A stretch of DNA of 64,000 nt from Polaromonas sp. YR568 (GCF_900116715.1 NZ_FPBM01000003.1:248001-312000), one strand, 5' to 3'. Shown: positions 26,925 through 36,060, counted from the stretch's first letter. Translations and numbers: made by a program. The notes: a model not told the origin generated them from the sequence alone.

Positions 26925-27335
26925 TCAGGCCTTCTCTAGAGGCAGGTTAGCCTCTTTCCAGGCTTTGAGCCCGCCGCCCAGCGATTGGGCCTGCTCGTAA
27001 CCGAGCTTTTTGGCAACAGCGACGGCGCGGCCGGCGCGTGCACCGGTGGCGCACACCAAAATCAGGGGCAAAGCCTTGTTTTTGACGGTGGTGGGGAGTT
27101 TGCCTTCCAGCTCGCTGAAAGGCACGTTTTTGGCGCCCGTCACGTGGCCGGCGGCAAATTCGTCCGCTTCGCTGACATCGACCACCACGGCTTTTTCGCG
27201 GTTGATCAGTTGCACCGCGCCGCTGGCGGTGAGCGCGCCGGCGTTCATGGCGCCGGAAATCATGGGCCAAAGCAGCATGCCGCCCGAGGCGACTGCTATC
27301 GAAATCAGCATCCAGTTGTCGATCAGAAATTTCAC
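26925..27335 (-). CDS. Membrane-anchored rhodanese-like protein
   Basis: A 136-residue protein. An N-terminal hydrophobic segment (about 7-27) anchors it, and a rhodanese domain follows (about 38-132) with [28 protein letters not shown] and the active-site loop [13 protein letters not shown], whose Cys would carry a persulfide. YlbA/PspE-like single-domain sulfurtransferases are the nearest class. The sulfur acceptor is unknown. It is divergent from gpmA and starts the rhodanese-grxC-secB-gpsA run. Confidence 0.87.
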   Translation of the reverse strand: MKFLIDNWMLISIAVASGGMLLWPMISGAMNAGALTASGAVQLINREKAVVVDVSEADEFAAGHVTGAKNVPFSELEGKLPTTVKNKALPLILVCATGARAGRAVAVAKKLGYEQAQSLGGGLKAWKEANLPLEKA

Positions 27336-27459
27336 GTTTTACCCTTTGTGTGTCTTGGAGCGCTTATTGAGCGAACCCATGATTTTAGAATGGAGGGCGA
27401 AAACGCCCAACCGGCGCCCCTCTCTATTCCCCTTTTTTTCACTCCCCACCCCTCCCACC

Positions 27460-28203
27460 ATGTACAAACTCGTGCTCATCCGCCACGGCGAATCGACCTG
27501 GAACCTTGAAAACCGCTTCACCGGCTGGACGGACGTCGACCTCACGGAAACCGGCATCGCCCAGGCCAAAAACGCCGGGAAACTGCTCAAAAGCGAGGGT
27601 TATGACTTTGACGTGGCCTATACCAGCGTGCTCAAACGGGCGACCCGCACGCTCTGGCACACGCTGGACGAGATGGACCGCACCTGGCTGCCCGTGGTGC
27701 ACAGCTGGCGGCTCAATGAGCGGCATTACGGCGGGCTGCAGGGCCTGAACAAGGCCGAAACCGCCAAAAAATACGGTGACGAGCAGGTGCTGGTCTGGCG
27801 CCGCAGCTACGACACCCCACCGCCGCCGCTGGACGCCGGCGACGAGCGCAGCGAACGCAGCGACCCGCGCTACGCTAAATTGGCGCCCGGGCAGGTGCCG
27901 CTGACCGAATGCCTCAAAGACACCGTGGACCGCGTCTTGCCCTTCTGGAACGAAGCCATGGCGCCCGCCATCAAGGCCGGCAAACGCATCGTCGTGGCGG
28001 CCCACGGCAATTCCATCCGCGCGCTGGTGAAATACCTGGACAACATCTCGGATGACGACATCGTCAGCCTCAATATTCCCAATGGCATTCCGCTGGTCTA
28101 CGAGCTGGATGCCGACCTGAAACCGCTGCGCCACTACTACCTGGGCGACAGCGAAGCCGCCGCCAAGGCAGCGGCTGCCGTGGGGGCTCAGGGTAAAGCC
28201 TGA
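27460..28203 (+). CDS. gpmA: 2,3-bisphosphoglycerate-dependent phosphoglycerate mutase
   Basis: A 247-residue glycolytic enzyme that interconverts 3- and 2-phosphoglycerate through a phosphohistidine. The N-terminal motif [20 protein letters not shown] holds the catalytic His9. [28 protein letters not shown] and [16 protein letters not shown] supply the rest of the active site. I chose the ATG at 27460; a much longer open frame upstream lies antisense to the rhodanese gene and is not real. It is followed 193 bases later by a carboxy-terminal protease gene. Confidence 0.95.
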   Translation: MYKLVLIRHGESTWNLENRFTGWTDVDLTETGIAQAKNAGKLLKSEGYDFDVAYTSVLKRATRTLWHTLDEMDRTWLPVVHSWRLNERHYGGLQGLNKAETAKKYGDEQVLVWRRSYDTPPPPLDAGDERSERSDPRYAKLAPGQVPLTECLKDTVDRVLPFWNEAMAPAIKAGKRIVVAAHGNSIRALVKYLDNISDDDIVSLNIPNGIPLVYELDADLKPLRHYYLGDSEAAAKAAAAVGAQGKA

Positions 28204-28396
28204 GGGAGCGCCACCGGGCGATCCGGCTGGCGGCGGGCGATTTCTGTAAAGGTGCTGTAAAAGCGGGTACTTTTGGCACTTTTGCTGCCAGGGAGCGCCG
28301 ATTGGCGGAACTGTGGTGCCCGGCCTTTCTCCAAGGTGTATATTGCTTCACATAGGGGGAGCAGGGGTTCCCCAACAGGTTTACGAAGGTATTTTT

Positions 28397-29833
28397 ATGG
28401 GTCAGAAGCTCAAGATAGCAGGCTGGATTTCAATCGGAGCTGTGGCAGGAGCGCTCACCACGGTGCAACTGCAAGCCGTGGCCCGCGCGGGCCTGGCGCC
28501 GTTGCCGCTGGAAGAGCTGCAACAGCTCGCCTCGGTGTTCGGCATGGTCAAGACAGACTATGTCGAGCCGGTGGACGAGAAAAAGCTGATCACCGACGCC
28601 ATCTCCGGCATGGTGGCCAGCCTGGATCCGCACTCGGTTTACTTCGACAAGAAGTCCTACAAGGAATTCCGCGAAGGCACGACCGGCCGCTTTGTCGGCG
28701 TCGGCATCGAGATCAGCCAGGAAGACGGCCTCGTCAAGGTGGTCTCGCCGATTGAAGGCTCGCCCGCAGACCGTGCAGGCCTCAAGCCCAACGACCTGAT
28801 CACCCGCATCGACGACACCGCCGTCAAAGGCCTCACGCTCAACGAAGCCGTCAAGAAAATGCGCGGCGAGCCCAAGACCAAGGTCTTGCTCACCATCTTC
28901 CGCAAGGACGAGAACCGCACATTCCCGGTCACCATCACGCGCGAAGAAATCCGCACGCAATCCGTCCGTAGCAAAGTGGTGGAGCCCGGCTACGCCTGGA
29001 TTCGCCTGAGCCAGTTCCAGGAGCGCACCGTCGACGACTTCGTGACCAAGCTCGAGCAGATCTACAAGCAGGAACCCAACCTCAAGGGCCTGGTGCTCGA
29101 CTTGCGCAATGACCCGGGCGGCCTGCTGGATGCGGCCGTCGCCGTGTCGGCCGCCTTCCTGCCGGAAAACGTCACCGTGGTGTCCACCAACGGCCAGCTG
29201 GCCGAAAGCAAGTTCACCTACAAGGCAGCCCCCGAGTTTTACCAGCGCCGCGGCGCGGACCCGCTCAAACGCCTGCCTGCGGCCATCAAGAATGTGCCGC
29301 TGGTCGTGCTGGTCAATGAAGGCTCGGCCTCGGCCAGCGAAATCGTGGCCGGTGCGCTGCAGGATTACAAACGCGCCACCATCATGGGCAACCAGACCTT
29401 CGGCAAGGGCTCGGTGCAGACCGTGCGGCCGCTGGGCCCCGATACCGGCCTGAAGCTCACCACGGCGCGTTACTACACCCCGAGCGGCAAATCCATCCAG
29501 GCGCGCGGCATCGTGCCCGATGTCATGGTGGACGAAACCGCCGAAGGCAGCCCGTTTGCCGCCCTGCGCACACGTGAAGCCGACCTGGAGAAACACCTCA
29601 ACAGCGGCCAGGGCGCCGAAGTCAAAGACGCCAACCGTGAAAAGGCCCGCGAAGAAGCCCTGAAGCGCCTCGAGGAAGAGTCCAAGAAGACCCCCGAGCA
29701 ACGCCGCCCGCCCGAACTGGGCAGCGACAAGGACTTCCAGCTGGCCCAAGCCATCAACAAGCTCAAGGGACGGCCCGTGCTGGTCAGCAAGACCGCCGTG
29801 GTTGAGACCAAGAACGAGAAAAAAGAAAACTAG
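28397..29833 (+). CDS. Carboxy-terminal processing protease (S41 family)
   Basis: A 478-residue periplasmic protease that trims C termini of envelope proteins. An N-terminal signal/anchor (about 5-27) is followed by LASVFGMVKTDYVEPVDEKK, a PDZ domain (about 85-170, with GRFVGVGIEISQEDG) and the S41 core. The Ser-Lys dyad is visible: the GSASASE motif at about 309-315 and Lys337 in TFGKGSVQTV. A Lys/Glu-rich tail (about 400-440) precedes the end. I chose the ATG at 28397, which has GAAGG upstream; a GTG at 28313 is less likely. The order gpmA-ctp-moeB is common in this group. Confidence 0.93.
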   Translation: MGQKLKIAGWISIGAVAGALTTVQLQAVARAGLAPLPLEELQQLASVFGMVKTDYVEPVDEKKLITDAISGMVASLDPHSVYFDKKSYKEFREGTTGRFVGVGIEISQEDGLVKVVSPIEGSPADRAGLKPNDLITRIDDTAVKGLTLNEAVKKMRGEPKTKVLLTIFRKDENRTFPVTITREEIRTQSVRSKVVEPGYAWIRLSQFQERTVDDFVTKLEQIYKQEPNLKGLVLDLRNDPGGLLDAAVAVSAAFLPENVTVVSTNGQLAESKFTYKAAPEFYQRRGADPLKRLPAAIKNVPLVVLVNEGSASASEIVAGALQDYKRATIMGNQTFGKGSVQTVRPLGPDTGLKLTTARYYTPSGKSIQARGIVPDVMVDETAEGSPFAALRTREADLEKHLNSGQGAEVKDANREKAREEALKRLEEESKKTPEQRRPPELGSDKDFQLAQAINKLKGRPVLVSKTAVVETKNEKKEN

Positions 29834-29953
29834 GACGGCGATGGTGCCCAAGGCACCTGGGAGCAGCGCCCGCCTTGCGCGGCCGCCTGTTCCCACGCCC
29901 ACCCCACCCCTCTTCTGTCCTGCCGGGCCTGAACGCTGACCGGCCTCCTCTTC

Positions 29954-30712
29954 ATGAATGACGATCAGCTGCTTCGCTATTCCCGGCATATCCTGCTCGA
30001 CGAAGTCGGCATCGAGGGTCAGGAAAAGCTGCTCAACTCACATGTGCTGATCATCGGTGCGGGCGGGCTCGGCTCACCCGTCGCGCTCTACCTCGGCAGC
30101 GCCGGTGTCGGCCACATCACCATCGCCGACCATGACCGGGTGGACACCACCAACCTGCAGCGGCAAATCGCCCACAACCTCGCACGCGTGAACGAGTTCA
30201 AGGCCGAATCCGCCCGGCAGGCCATCGCGGCGATCAACCCCGACGTCAAGGTCACCACGGTGACTGAACGCGCTGAAGGCGAGCTGCTGGACCGCCTGGT
30301 GCAAGGCGCCGACCTGGTGCTGGACTGCACCGACAACTTCGCCACCCGCCACGCCATCAACCGCGCCTGCGTGAAGCACCGCAAGCCGCTGGTGTCAGGC
30401 GCCGCCATCCGTTTTGACGGCCAGGTGGCCGTGTTTGACACAAGCGCAAGCGAGCAGGCGCCCTGTTATGCCTGTGTGTTTCCGGAATCAGAACTTCTGG
30501 AAGAAACACGCTGCGCCACCATGGGTGTTTTTGCGCCGCTGGTCGGCATCATCGGCAGCACGCAGGCGGCCGAAGCCCTCAAGCTGATTTGCGGCGTTGG
30601 CCAGCCCCTGACGGGGCGGCTGCTGATGCTGGAAGGCAAAAGCATGGAATGGAGCGAGATGAAGCTGATGCGCAACACCGCATGCACGGTGTGCGGCAGC
30701 GCCCATCGCTAG
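29954..30712 (+). CDS. moeB: ThiF/MoeB family sulfur-carrier adenylyltransferase
   Basis: A 252-residue E1-like enzyme. It adenylates the C-terminal Gly-Gly of a sulfur carrier such as MoaD or ThiS. It has LLRYSRHILLDEVGIEGQEK, the ATP loop VLIIGAGGLGSPVALYLGSA, DHDRVDTTNLQRQI, LDCTDNFATRHAIN and two zinc CxxC pairs (CYAC and CTVC). Without the carrier gene beside it, MoeB and ThiF cannot be separated with certainty; the sequence style fits MoeB. It ends 4 bases before the convergent AsmA gene stop. Confidence 0.88.
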   Translation: MNDDQLLRYSRHILLDEVGIEGQEKLLNSHVLIIGAGGLGSPVALYLGSAGVGHITIADHDRVDTTNLQRQIAHNLARVNEFKAESARQAIAAINPDVKVTTVTERAEGELLDRLVQGADLVLDCTDNFATRHAINRACVKHRKPLVSGAAIRFDGQVAVFDTSASEQAPCYACVFPESELLEETRCATMGVFAPLVGIIGSTQAAEALKLICGVGQPLTGRLLMLEGKSMEWSEMKLMRNTACTVCGSAHR

Positions 30713-30716
30713 CGCC

Positions 30717-32738
30717 CTACTTCAGCGAGATGGCCGCGGCCGGAATGCGCGAACCCGCGCTGGAGCTCGTCGCCTTGGCCAGAATGGCCTTGCAGTTTTC
30801 GTCCTGGCCGGGCCCGGTTTCTATGGTGGCGGCCAGCGCCAATAGCGGATTGATCACGCCGAGCGCCAAAGCGATGCCGGCCCGGCCGGCCAGAGCGCCC
30901 TTGTCGGGCCCAGCGGAGGGCGCCGCAAACGTGCCGCCGATTTTCAACGGTGACCTGAAACTCAGAATGCTCTGATCCTTGGGCGCAGGGTCAAGAACCA
31001 GATCCAGCGTCTCGTCGGCCAGGTTGATGGTCCCGCGCCCGTTGATCACCGTGTCCGTGGTGTCCAGCACAATGGTTTTGGTCGTCATCAGGCCCTGCTT
31101 CACCTCGAAGGCCGCCGCCGCGCAGCGCAGCCGCACGTTGCGGTCGCCTCGCACCAGGAATTTGATGACCTCGCCGCCGTCCAGCCCCATGAATTCGAGC
31201 AGGATGTTGCTCATCTCGCCCTTGCCCATCAAGACGGCCACGTCGCCCGAAGAGGTGCCCAGCATCTGCGCCAGCGAATTGCCGCGCCCCTTGAGATCGA
31301 ACTGGCCGCTGACCTTGCCCAGGCTGCTCTTGCTGGTTTCAACGGCGGGAAAGAGCTGGTTGAGCTGCAAGGCACGCACATCCAGCCGCGTGGTGAAGGC
31401 GGCAGGCACCAGGTTGGCATCGATGCGTATGCTGCCCGCCACGGTGCCGCCCGCAACGCCCATCGAGATTGGCTCCAGCTGCATCACACCGGCATTGATC
31501 TTCACGTGAACACTGCCCTTGTCCAGCGGCAGCACTTCCACATGGCGGATGTCGGCTGCGGAATACACCACGTCGGCATTCATGGCTTTGATACGGGTGA
31601 CGTCCAGCGTCGCCACCGGCAGTACCTTGCGTGTGGCCGATGCGGTCTTCTTGAGGGGGACGGGTGCGGACTGGCTGGCGGTATTTGAAGTTGAAGCTGC
31701 CGCAGTACTTGTCTGCGTAGGCCCGACCGGAGGCGGCAGGCCGATCACCGGCGCCAGGTCGGCAAAATCCAGCAAGCGGGACTGCACCTTGCCGGTCAAC
31801 AGGGGCACCGCGCCCGACTGGTCAAAGCTGAGGGCGCCGCTGAGGTCCGAGCTGCCCAGCGTTCCCTGTATCTGGCTGGCCGCCCACACCTTGCCGTGCT
31901 TGGCGAGTTTGCCGCGCAACTTGTAAGGCGGCGTCGATGGCAGCACAACGCCCAGCAGTTTGTACAGCTCTTCCAGGTTGCGGCCCTGCAGGTCGAAGGT
32001 GGCGTCGATGCCGGCAAGGTCGGCGAGATTGGCAATCGTCCCCTTGGCTTTGAGGCTGGTCTTCGCGGCCGTGGCGTTGACCTCGATCGGAAAAGGCGCT
32101 TCGCGGTCTTTGCTAAGTTGCAGCACACCGCCGGTGCGCCCGCTGGCGCTGAAGGCTTCGTTCTGCCATTTGCCGCTGGCCTTGTAGCTCAGGGGCAACT
32201 CGCCCGCGGCCTCCTGCGCGAGTGAGAACTGAACGTTGATGTTGGCGCCCTGGGCCTTGGCCTCGTAATCCAGCGTACCGCGGTCTATCAGCAAGGCGTC
32301 GATTCGCGGAACAGCGCCTTCATCGGAGGTGTCGCGCGACAGCGCCCAGGTGCGCCGGCCGTCAGGCTCTATCTGAAGCCCGATTTCCGGCTCGGTCAGT
32401 GCAATGCGGGGCAGCTCAATGCGCCCCACCAAAAGCGGGAAGAGCTTGATGTCAAATTCGGCGGCGCTCGCCTTGACGAGGTAAGGCTTGCGCGCCCACT
32501 CGGGATTGGCAAACTCGATGCCGTCCGCCCGCACGGTGACAGTCCGCCCCAGATTCACCGAGAGGTGGCGCGTGATTTCAAAACGCCTTCCAAGCTGGTC
32601 GGACACATAGCGGTTGATGGGGCCGCGCATGGCGTCCCAGGGGAAGAAGGCAATCACCAGCACCAGCACGAGCAGCAACGCAGCCACACCGGCAAGGATT
32701 CTCTTCAGAAGGACTGGCCGGGAGGAGGAGGTGTTCAT
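30717..32738 (-). CDS. AsmA family protein
   Basis: A 673-residue AsmA-like protein, anchored by one N-terminal helix (about 12-34, KRILAGVAALLLVLVLVIAF) with the bulk in the periplasm. The AsmA N-terminal block (FPWDAMRGPINRYVSDQLGR, VNLGRTVTVRADGIEFANPE) and the C-terminal block (VSGQFDLKGRGNSLAQML, GDVAVLMGKGEMSNILLEFM, NGRGTINLADETLDLVL) are both present. The family is thought to carry phospholipids between membranes. The start is the ATG at 32738; an upstream extension to 32801 lacks support. The middle is Thr/Ser/Pro-rich. Confidence 0.88.
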   Translation of the reverse strand: MNTSSSRPVLLKRILAGVAALLLVLVLVIAFFPWDAMRGPINRYVSDQLGRRFEITRHLSVNLGRTVTVRADGIEFANPEWARKPYLVKASAAEFDIKLFPLLVGRIELPRIALTEPEIGLQIEPDGRRTWALSRDTSDEGAVPRIDALLIDRGTLDYEAKAQGANINVQFSLAQEAAGELPLSYKASGKWQNEAFSASGRTGGVLQLSKDREAPFPIEVNATAAKTSLKAKGTIANLADLAGIDATFDLQGRNLEELYKLLGVVLPSTPPYKLRGKLAKHGKVWAASQIQGTLGSSDLSGALSFDQSGAVPLLTGKVQSRLLDFADLAPVIGLPPPVGPTQTSTAAASTSNTASQSAPVPLKKTASATRKVLPVATLDVTRIKAMNADVVYSAADIRHVEVLPLDKGSVHVKINAGVMQLEPISMGVAGGTVAGSIRIDANLVPAAFTTRLDVRALQLNQLFPAVETSKSSLGKVSGQFDLKGRGNSLAQMLGTSSGDVAVLMGKGEMSNILLEFMGLDGGEVIKFLVRGDRNVRLRCAAAAFEVKQGLMTTKTIVLDTTDTVINGRGTINLADETLDLVLDPAPKDQSILSFRSPLKIGGTFAAPSAGPDKGALAGRAGIALALGVINPLLALAATIETGPGQDENCKAILAKATSSSAGSRIPAAAISLK

Positions 32739-32873
32739 GTGTTGGCGTTCTGGATGCTCCGCAAGCACCGGCGACGCGTTGGCACAACACAGGTGGCCCA
32801 CGCATGCGCTTTAAATTGCAGAGCCTTCACTATCCGTCCAAACAGCCATTCAAGGCAGTCGGCAGGGGCCATG

Positions 32874-32890
32874 ACATGCTGTGAGCATGT
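32874..32890. promoter_or_regulatory. Inverted repeat 1 upstream of receiver gene
   Basis: ACATGCT and AGCATGT are exact 7-base arms around the spacer GTG. It lies about 195 bases upstream of the receiver start and 136 bases upstream of the AsmA start. Confidence 0.45.
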
Positions 32891-32902
32891 GCCTACAACA
32901 CG

Positions 32903-32918
32903 ACATTCGTGCGAATGT
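32903..32918. promoter_or_regulatory. Inverted repeat 2 upstream of receiver gene
   Basis: ACATTCG and CGAATGT are exact 7-base arms separated by TG. It lies 12 bases from the end of repeat 1. Confidence 0.45.
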
Positions 32919-32938
32919 ATGCACACATACCGTGCGCC

Positions 32939-32954
32939 GTAGGAAATATCCTAC
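32939..32954. promoter_or_regulatory. Inverted repeat 3, BvgA/RcsB-like operator candidate
   Basis: GTAGGA and TCCTAC flank AATA. Read as inverted heptads it is TAGGAAA/TATCCTA, close to the TTTC(C/T)TA heptads bound by BvgA and to the RcsAB box of enterobacteria. Both of those proteins are NarL/FixJ-type regulators, as is the product of the gene at 33468-34100. It lies 131 bases upstream of the receiver gene. Confidence 0.5.
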
Positions 32955-33084
32955 AAGGAGTGGACTTGGCCGCTGGCAGAATGGCCCTCAATGAAAAGAT
33001 ACATTAAGTGACAAGAGACGTTTGCGCTTTTGGGACTTTCGTAATATTTCGAGAACCACGCGGCCTCCCACCTGGACCTGAGCA

Positions 33085-33465
33085 GTGAGACTGAAAACGT
33101 ACATCGTAGAAGACAATCCCACCATTCGCGAAAATCTGATCGGGACGCTTGAGGAATTGGCACGCATTGATGCCGTGGGAACCGCCGAAACCGAAAACGA
33201 AGGCAAAGCCTGGCTGACGGAGAACCGGGACAACTGGGATCTGGCGATTGTTGACCTGTTTTTAAAGCAGGGCAGCGGCCTCGGTGTGCTGGCTGCCTGC
33301 AGGGACCGCCCCTCGACGCAGAAGGTGGTGGTCTTGAGCAACTACGCCACAGCCGACATCCGGCAACGCTGCGCCCAGCTGGGCGTGGATGCCGTGTTTG
33401 ATAAATCCAATGAGATTGACGCCCTGGTGGATTACTGCATCCAGCAGAGCGGCGCCGCCGTTTGA
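33085..33465 (+). CDS. Single-domain response regulator (receiver only)
   Basis: A 126-residue CheY-like receiver without output domain. The acidic pair is in YIVEDNP (Glu9-Asp10), the phospho-acceptor is Asp57 in LAIVDLFLKQGSG, the switch Ser is Ser85 in VVVLSNYA, and Lys107 lies in FDKSNE. The start is a GTG at 33085 with only a weak ribosome site. It converges on the NarL-type regulator gene with a 2-base gap. It may be a second phosphate target of the kinase at 34244, working as a sink or by protein contact. Confidence 0.82.
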   Translation: MRLKTYIVEDNPTIRENLIGTLEELARIDAVGTAETENEGKAWLTENRDNWDLAIVDLFLKQGSGLGVLAACRDRPSTQKVVVLSNYATADIRQRCAQLGVDAVFDKSNEIDALVDYCIQQSGAAV

Positions 33466-33467
33466 AA

Positions 33468-34100
33468 TCAGTCGATCAACTTGTTCTTGAGCGCGTAGTA
33501 GGTCAGGTCGCTGTTGGACGAAAGACTCATCTTTTCCATCACGCGCGTGCGGTAGGTGCTCACCGTCTTCACGCTCAGCGAAAGCGCCTTGGCAATGTCA
33601 CCCGCGGTTTCGCCCTTGGCCAGCTTCAGGAAGACCTGGAACTCCCGTTCGGACAACTGCTCGTGCGAAGCGACATCGTTGGGCCGGTTCAGCTGCTGGG
33701 CCAGCAGCTCGGCGACCGCCGGGGTGATGTAGCGTTTGCCCAGCGAGATCACGCGGATCGCGTCGACGATTTCGGACGGATCGCACTCCTTGTTGAGGTA
33801 ACCGCTGGCGCCCTGGCGGATCAGGTTGACCGCGTAGTGCTCTTCAGGGTAACCGCTCAGGATGAGGATGCCGACATCGGGCGCCTTCGCGCGGATCATG
33901 GCAAGTGCATCGATGCCGCTTTGGCCGGGCATGGACAGGTCCATGACGAGGATGTCGAGCTCGACGTTGCGAACCAGGTCAATGGCTTCGCGGCCGCTGC
34001 CGGCCTCGCCGACCACACGCAAGTCCACCTGGTCGGAGAAAAACTGTTTGAGTCCCGAACGCACAATGGCGTGGTCGTCCACAATTCCGATTTTGATCAT
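33468..34100 (-). CDS. NarL/FixJ family response regulator
   Basis: A 210-residue regulator. The receiver (1-120) has VDDH (8-10 region), phospho-acceptor Asp54 in LVMDLSMPGQSG, switch Ser82 and Lys104. A LuxR-type helix-turn-helix (about 145-208) has LSEREFQVFLKLAKGETAGD and LSVKTVSTYRTRVMEKM, the latter close to the BvgA recognition segment. It is divergent from a CHASE3 histidine kinase gene (143-base gap), its probable partner. Likely targets are its own region, the receiver gene and the downstream envelope-stress genes; this is inference. Confidence 0.9.
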   Translation of the reverse strand: MIKIGIVDDHAIVRSGLKQFFSDQVDLRVVGEAGSGREAIDLVRNVELDILVMDLSMPGQSGIDALAMIRAKAPDVGILILSGYPEEHYAVNLIRQGASGYLNKECDPSEIVDAIRVISLGKRYITPAVAELLAQQLNRPNDVASHEQLSEREFQVFLKLAKGETAGDIAKALSLSVKTVSTYRTRVMEKMSLSSNSDLTYYALKNKLID

Positions 34101-34243
34101 GTCGCTGTCTTTCTATAAAGCCTGCATAAGCGGAAAAAAGGCATGAGAAGCCGCGAAAAGAGATGCCCCTGTCGGGCAGCTGCTTTAATTTTCAGCACCC
34201 ATTATTGTCGAATTCTTCATTGAAGTACCAGACGGAGTTTGCC

Positions 34244-35584
34244 GTGAAACGATTTGCGATACCCAAAATGGCCATCAGCCTGCCTTTGGCAGTGCTGGCC
34301 GCCGCATTCCTGATCTTCATCAATGAAGCGAGTTTTCGCAAGTCTACCGATGCGGCAGCGGCTATCCAGGAAGCCCAGCTGACGCGCGGCGCCATCAACA
34401 AACTGCTGCAGCACGTGCTGGATGCTGAGACCGGGCAGCGGGGCTACCTGCTGACAGGCGATGCGCGCTACCTGGAGCCGTACAACACCGCGCTGGCCGA
34501 CATCGACCAGAACCTGGACATGCTGCGCCAGCTGTTCACCCCCTACCGGGAGCAACTCACCGAGTTCGGCCAGATGTCCAGGCACGTCTCGCGCAAGCTG
34601 GCTGAAATGGACCTCAGCGTGCGCATGCGAAAAGAAGGCAACGAAGACGCCTGGAAGTTTGTGCTGACCACCGACGTGGGGAAAGAGCACATGGACGCCA
34701 TCCGTGAGCAGGCCGCCAAGCTCGCCGCAAGCAGCGTCAGCAAGATGGAGCAGGGGCAGCTCCAGATCAAAAACACCTTGCAGCTGTCCCGCATCGGCGT
34801 GGCCACCATGGCCCTGGCGGGCCTGCTGGCCTTTTACATGTACCTGCTGCAAACCAAGGCACTGCTGGCATCCGGGCGGCGCGAACAGGAGTCCTTGCAG
34901 CGCGAACGCGACTTTCTCGAGACGCAGGTGCGCGACCGGACCGCCAACCTGGCCGAGCTGGCCACCCACCTGCAAAACGTGCGCGAAGACGAACGCGGGC
35001 ACCTGGCGCGCGAGCTGCACGATGAGCTGGGCGCCCTGCTGACGGCGGCGAAGCTGGACGTGGCGCGCCTCAAATCCCGCCTGGCCGGCAACCTGCCTGA
35101 AGCCGCCGAACGGCTGGCGCACCTGACCAACACGCTCAACAGCGGCATTGCCCTGAAGCGCCGCATCGTCGAAGACTTGCGGCCCTCATCGCTGTCGCAC
35201 CTGGGCCTGGTGGCTTCGCTGGAAATCCTGGCGCATGAGTTCGAGGAGCGCTCCGGCATCGCTATCACCACTGACCTGGAGCCGGTCGAGCTGGGCGGCT
35301 CCGCGCAGCTGACCGTCTATCGCCTGGTGCAGGAGTCGCTCACCAACATGGGCAAGTACGCTGAAGCCAAACAGGCCGAGGTCAGCCTGCACAACTTCGA
35401 CAGCTACATCACGGTCGAGGTCAAGGACAACGGCCGCGGCTTCAAGGTCGAAAGCGTAGGCCCGGGCAGCCATGGCCTGGCCGGCATGCGGCACCGCGTG
35501 GAGGCCGCCGGCGGGCGCCTTACCGTCACCAGCCATGAAGGCGAAGGCACGCGCATCTCCGCCGTGCTGCCCAAAGTGCTCTGA
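34244..35584 (+). CDS. CHASE3-domain sensor histidine kinase (HisKA_3 type)
   Basis: A 446-residue membrane kinase. TM1 (about 8-26) is followed by a periplasmic CHASE3 domain (about 30-165, with LLQHVLDAETGQRGYLLTGD), TM2 (about 185-204), a coiled coil (QESLQRERDFLETQVRDRT), the HisKA_3 phospho-acceptor in GHLARELHDELGALLTAAKL and an HATPase domain (VYRLVQESLTNMGKYAEAKQ, VKDNGRGF, GSHGLAGMRHRVEAAGG). HisKA_3 kinases pair with NarL-type regulators, here the divergent gene. I chose the GTG at 34244 because GGAG lies 6 bases upstream; an ATG at 34163 is possible. The signal sensed is unknown. Confidence 0.9.
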   Translation: MKRFAIPKMAISLPLAVLAAAFLIFINEASFRKSTDAAAAIQEAQLTRGAINKLLQHVLDAETGQRGYLLTGDARYLEPYNTALADIDQNLDMLRQLFTPYREQLTEFGQMSRHVSRKLAEMDLSVRMRKEGNEDAWKFVLTTDVGKEHMDAIREQAAKLAASSVSKMEQGQLQIKNTLQLSRIGVATMALAGLLAFYMYLLQTKALLASGRREQESLQRERDFLETQVRDRTANLAELATHLQNVREDERGHLARELHDELGALLTAAKLDVARLKSRLAGNLPEAAERLAHLTNTLNSGIALKRRIVEDLRPSSLSHLGLVASLEILAHEFEERSGIAITTDLEPVELGGSAQLTVYRLVQESLTNMGKYAEAKQAEVSLHNFDSYITVEVKDNGRGFKVESVGPGSHGLAGMRHRVEAAGGRLTVTSHEGEGTRISAVLPKVL

Positions 35585-35824
35585 AGCGCTGCGCCGCAGG
35601 CGCCGCAAGTGCCGTACTCGCACACACCACAGGGCACACCGCTGGCCGCACCGCAGCACACGCTGCGTAACAAAATGTCGGCCCCCTCCTACAGGGCAGC
35701 GCCGCCAGAGCTGACAGTGGCACACGCTGGCAGCCGATGAGAGAAATTCGCACATCTCCTTAACCTAGCTGCAGGCGTTTCGAAAGAGAGACGCACCATC
35801 CACTGTCACAGCAAGGAGCCCGAG
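35585..35824. promoter_or_regulatory. Upstream region of the DUF1328 gene
   Basis: A 240-base gap without a credible frame. It holds TCCTACA at 35687-35693, the same half-site as inverted repeat 3 upstream of the receiver gene, and an AAGGAG ribosome site at 35813-35818 for the small downstream gene. A promoter for that gene should lie here; none was identified with confidence. Confidence 0.35.
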
Positions 35825-35989
35825 ATGTTGCACTATTCCGTCGTTTTCCTGGTCATCGCCTTGATCGCCGCCGTGTTCGGCTTCGGCGGTATTGCAGCAG
35901 GCGCTGTCGAAATCGCCAAGATCCTCTTCTTCATCTTCGCCATCATGGCCATCGTGAGTTTTGTCGTCAGCCTGATCAGGAAGGGCTGA
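35825..35989 (+). CDS. DUF1328 family small membrane protein
   Basis: A 54-residue protein with two membrane helices. It begins [20 protein letters not shown], continues [20 protein letters not shown] and ends VSLIRKG, the complete DUF1328 (YtjA) pattern. AAGGAG 6 bases upstream fixes the start. A strong terminator follows the stop, so it is probably a single-gene transcript. In other proteobacteria such genes belong to general or osmotic stress sets; the biochemical role is unknown. It lies right after the CHASE3 kinase gene and at the head of the envelope-stress run. Confidence 0.9.
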   Translation: MLHYSVVFLVIALIAAVFGFGGIAAGAVEIAKILFFIFAIMAIVSFVVSLIRKG

Positions 35990-36028
35990 CAGCACGGCGT
36001 TTGCACAACCCCCTGCCCTCACAGCGAC

Positions 36029-36060
36029 AGCGCGGCCCCTTCTCCCCGGCCGCGCTTTTT
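36029..36060 (+). terminator. Strong intrinsic terminator after the DUF1328 gene
   Basis: AGCGCGGCC (36029-36037) and GGCCGCGCT (36048-36056) form a perfect 9-base stem with a 10-base loop, followed by T5 (36056-36060). This isolates the DUF1328 gene from the next one. Confidence 0.85.

Larger units (their letters stand above)
32739..33084. promoter_or_regulatory. 346-base control region with three inverted repeats
   Basis: This divergent gap between the AsmA gene and the receiver gene holds no credible coding frame. It is more AT-rich than its surroundings and carries three exact inverted repeats, annotated separately at 32874-32890, 32903-32918 and 32939-32954. CCTACAA occurs at 32892-32898 and again as part of the third repeat. 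Promoters for both flanking genes are expected here. Confidence 0.5.
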
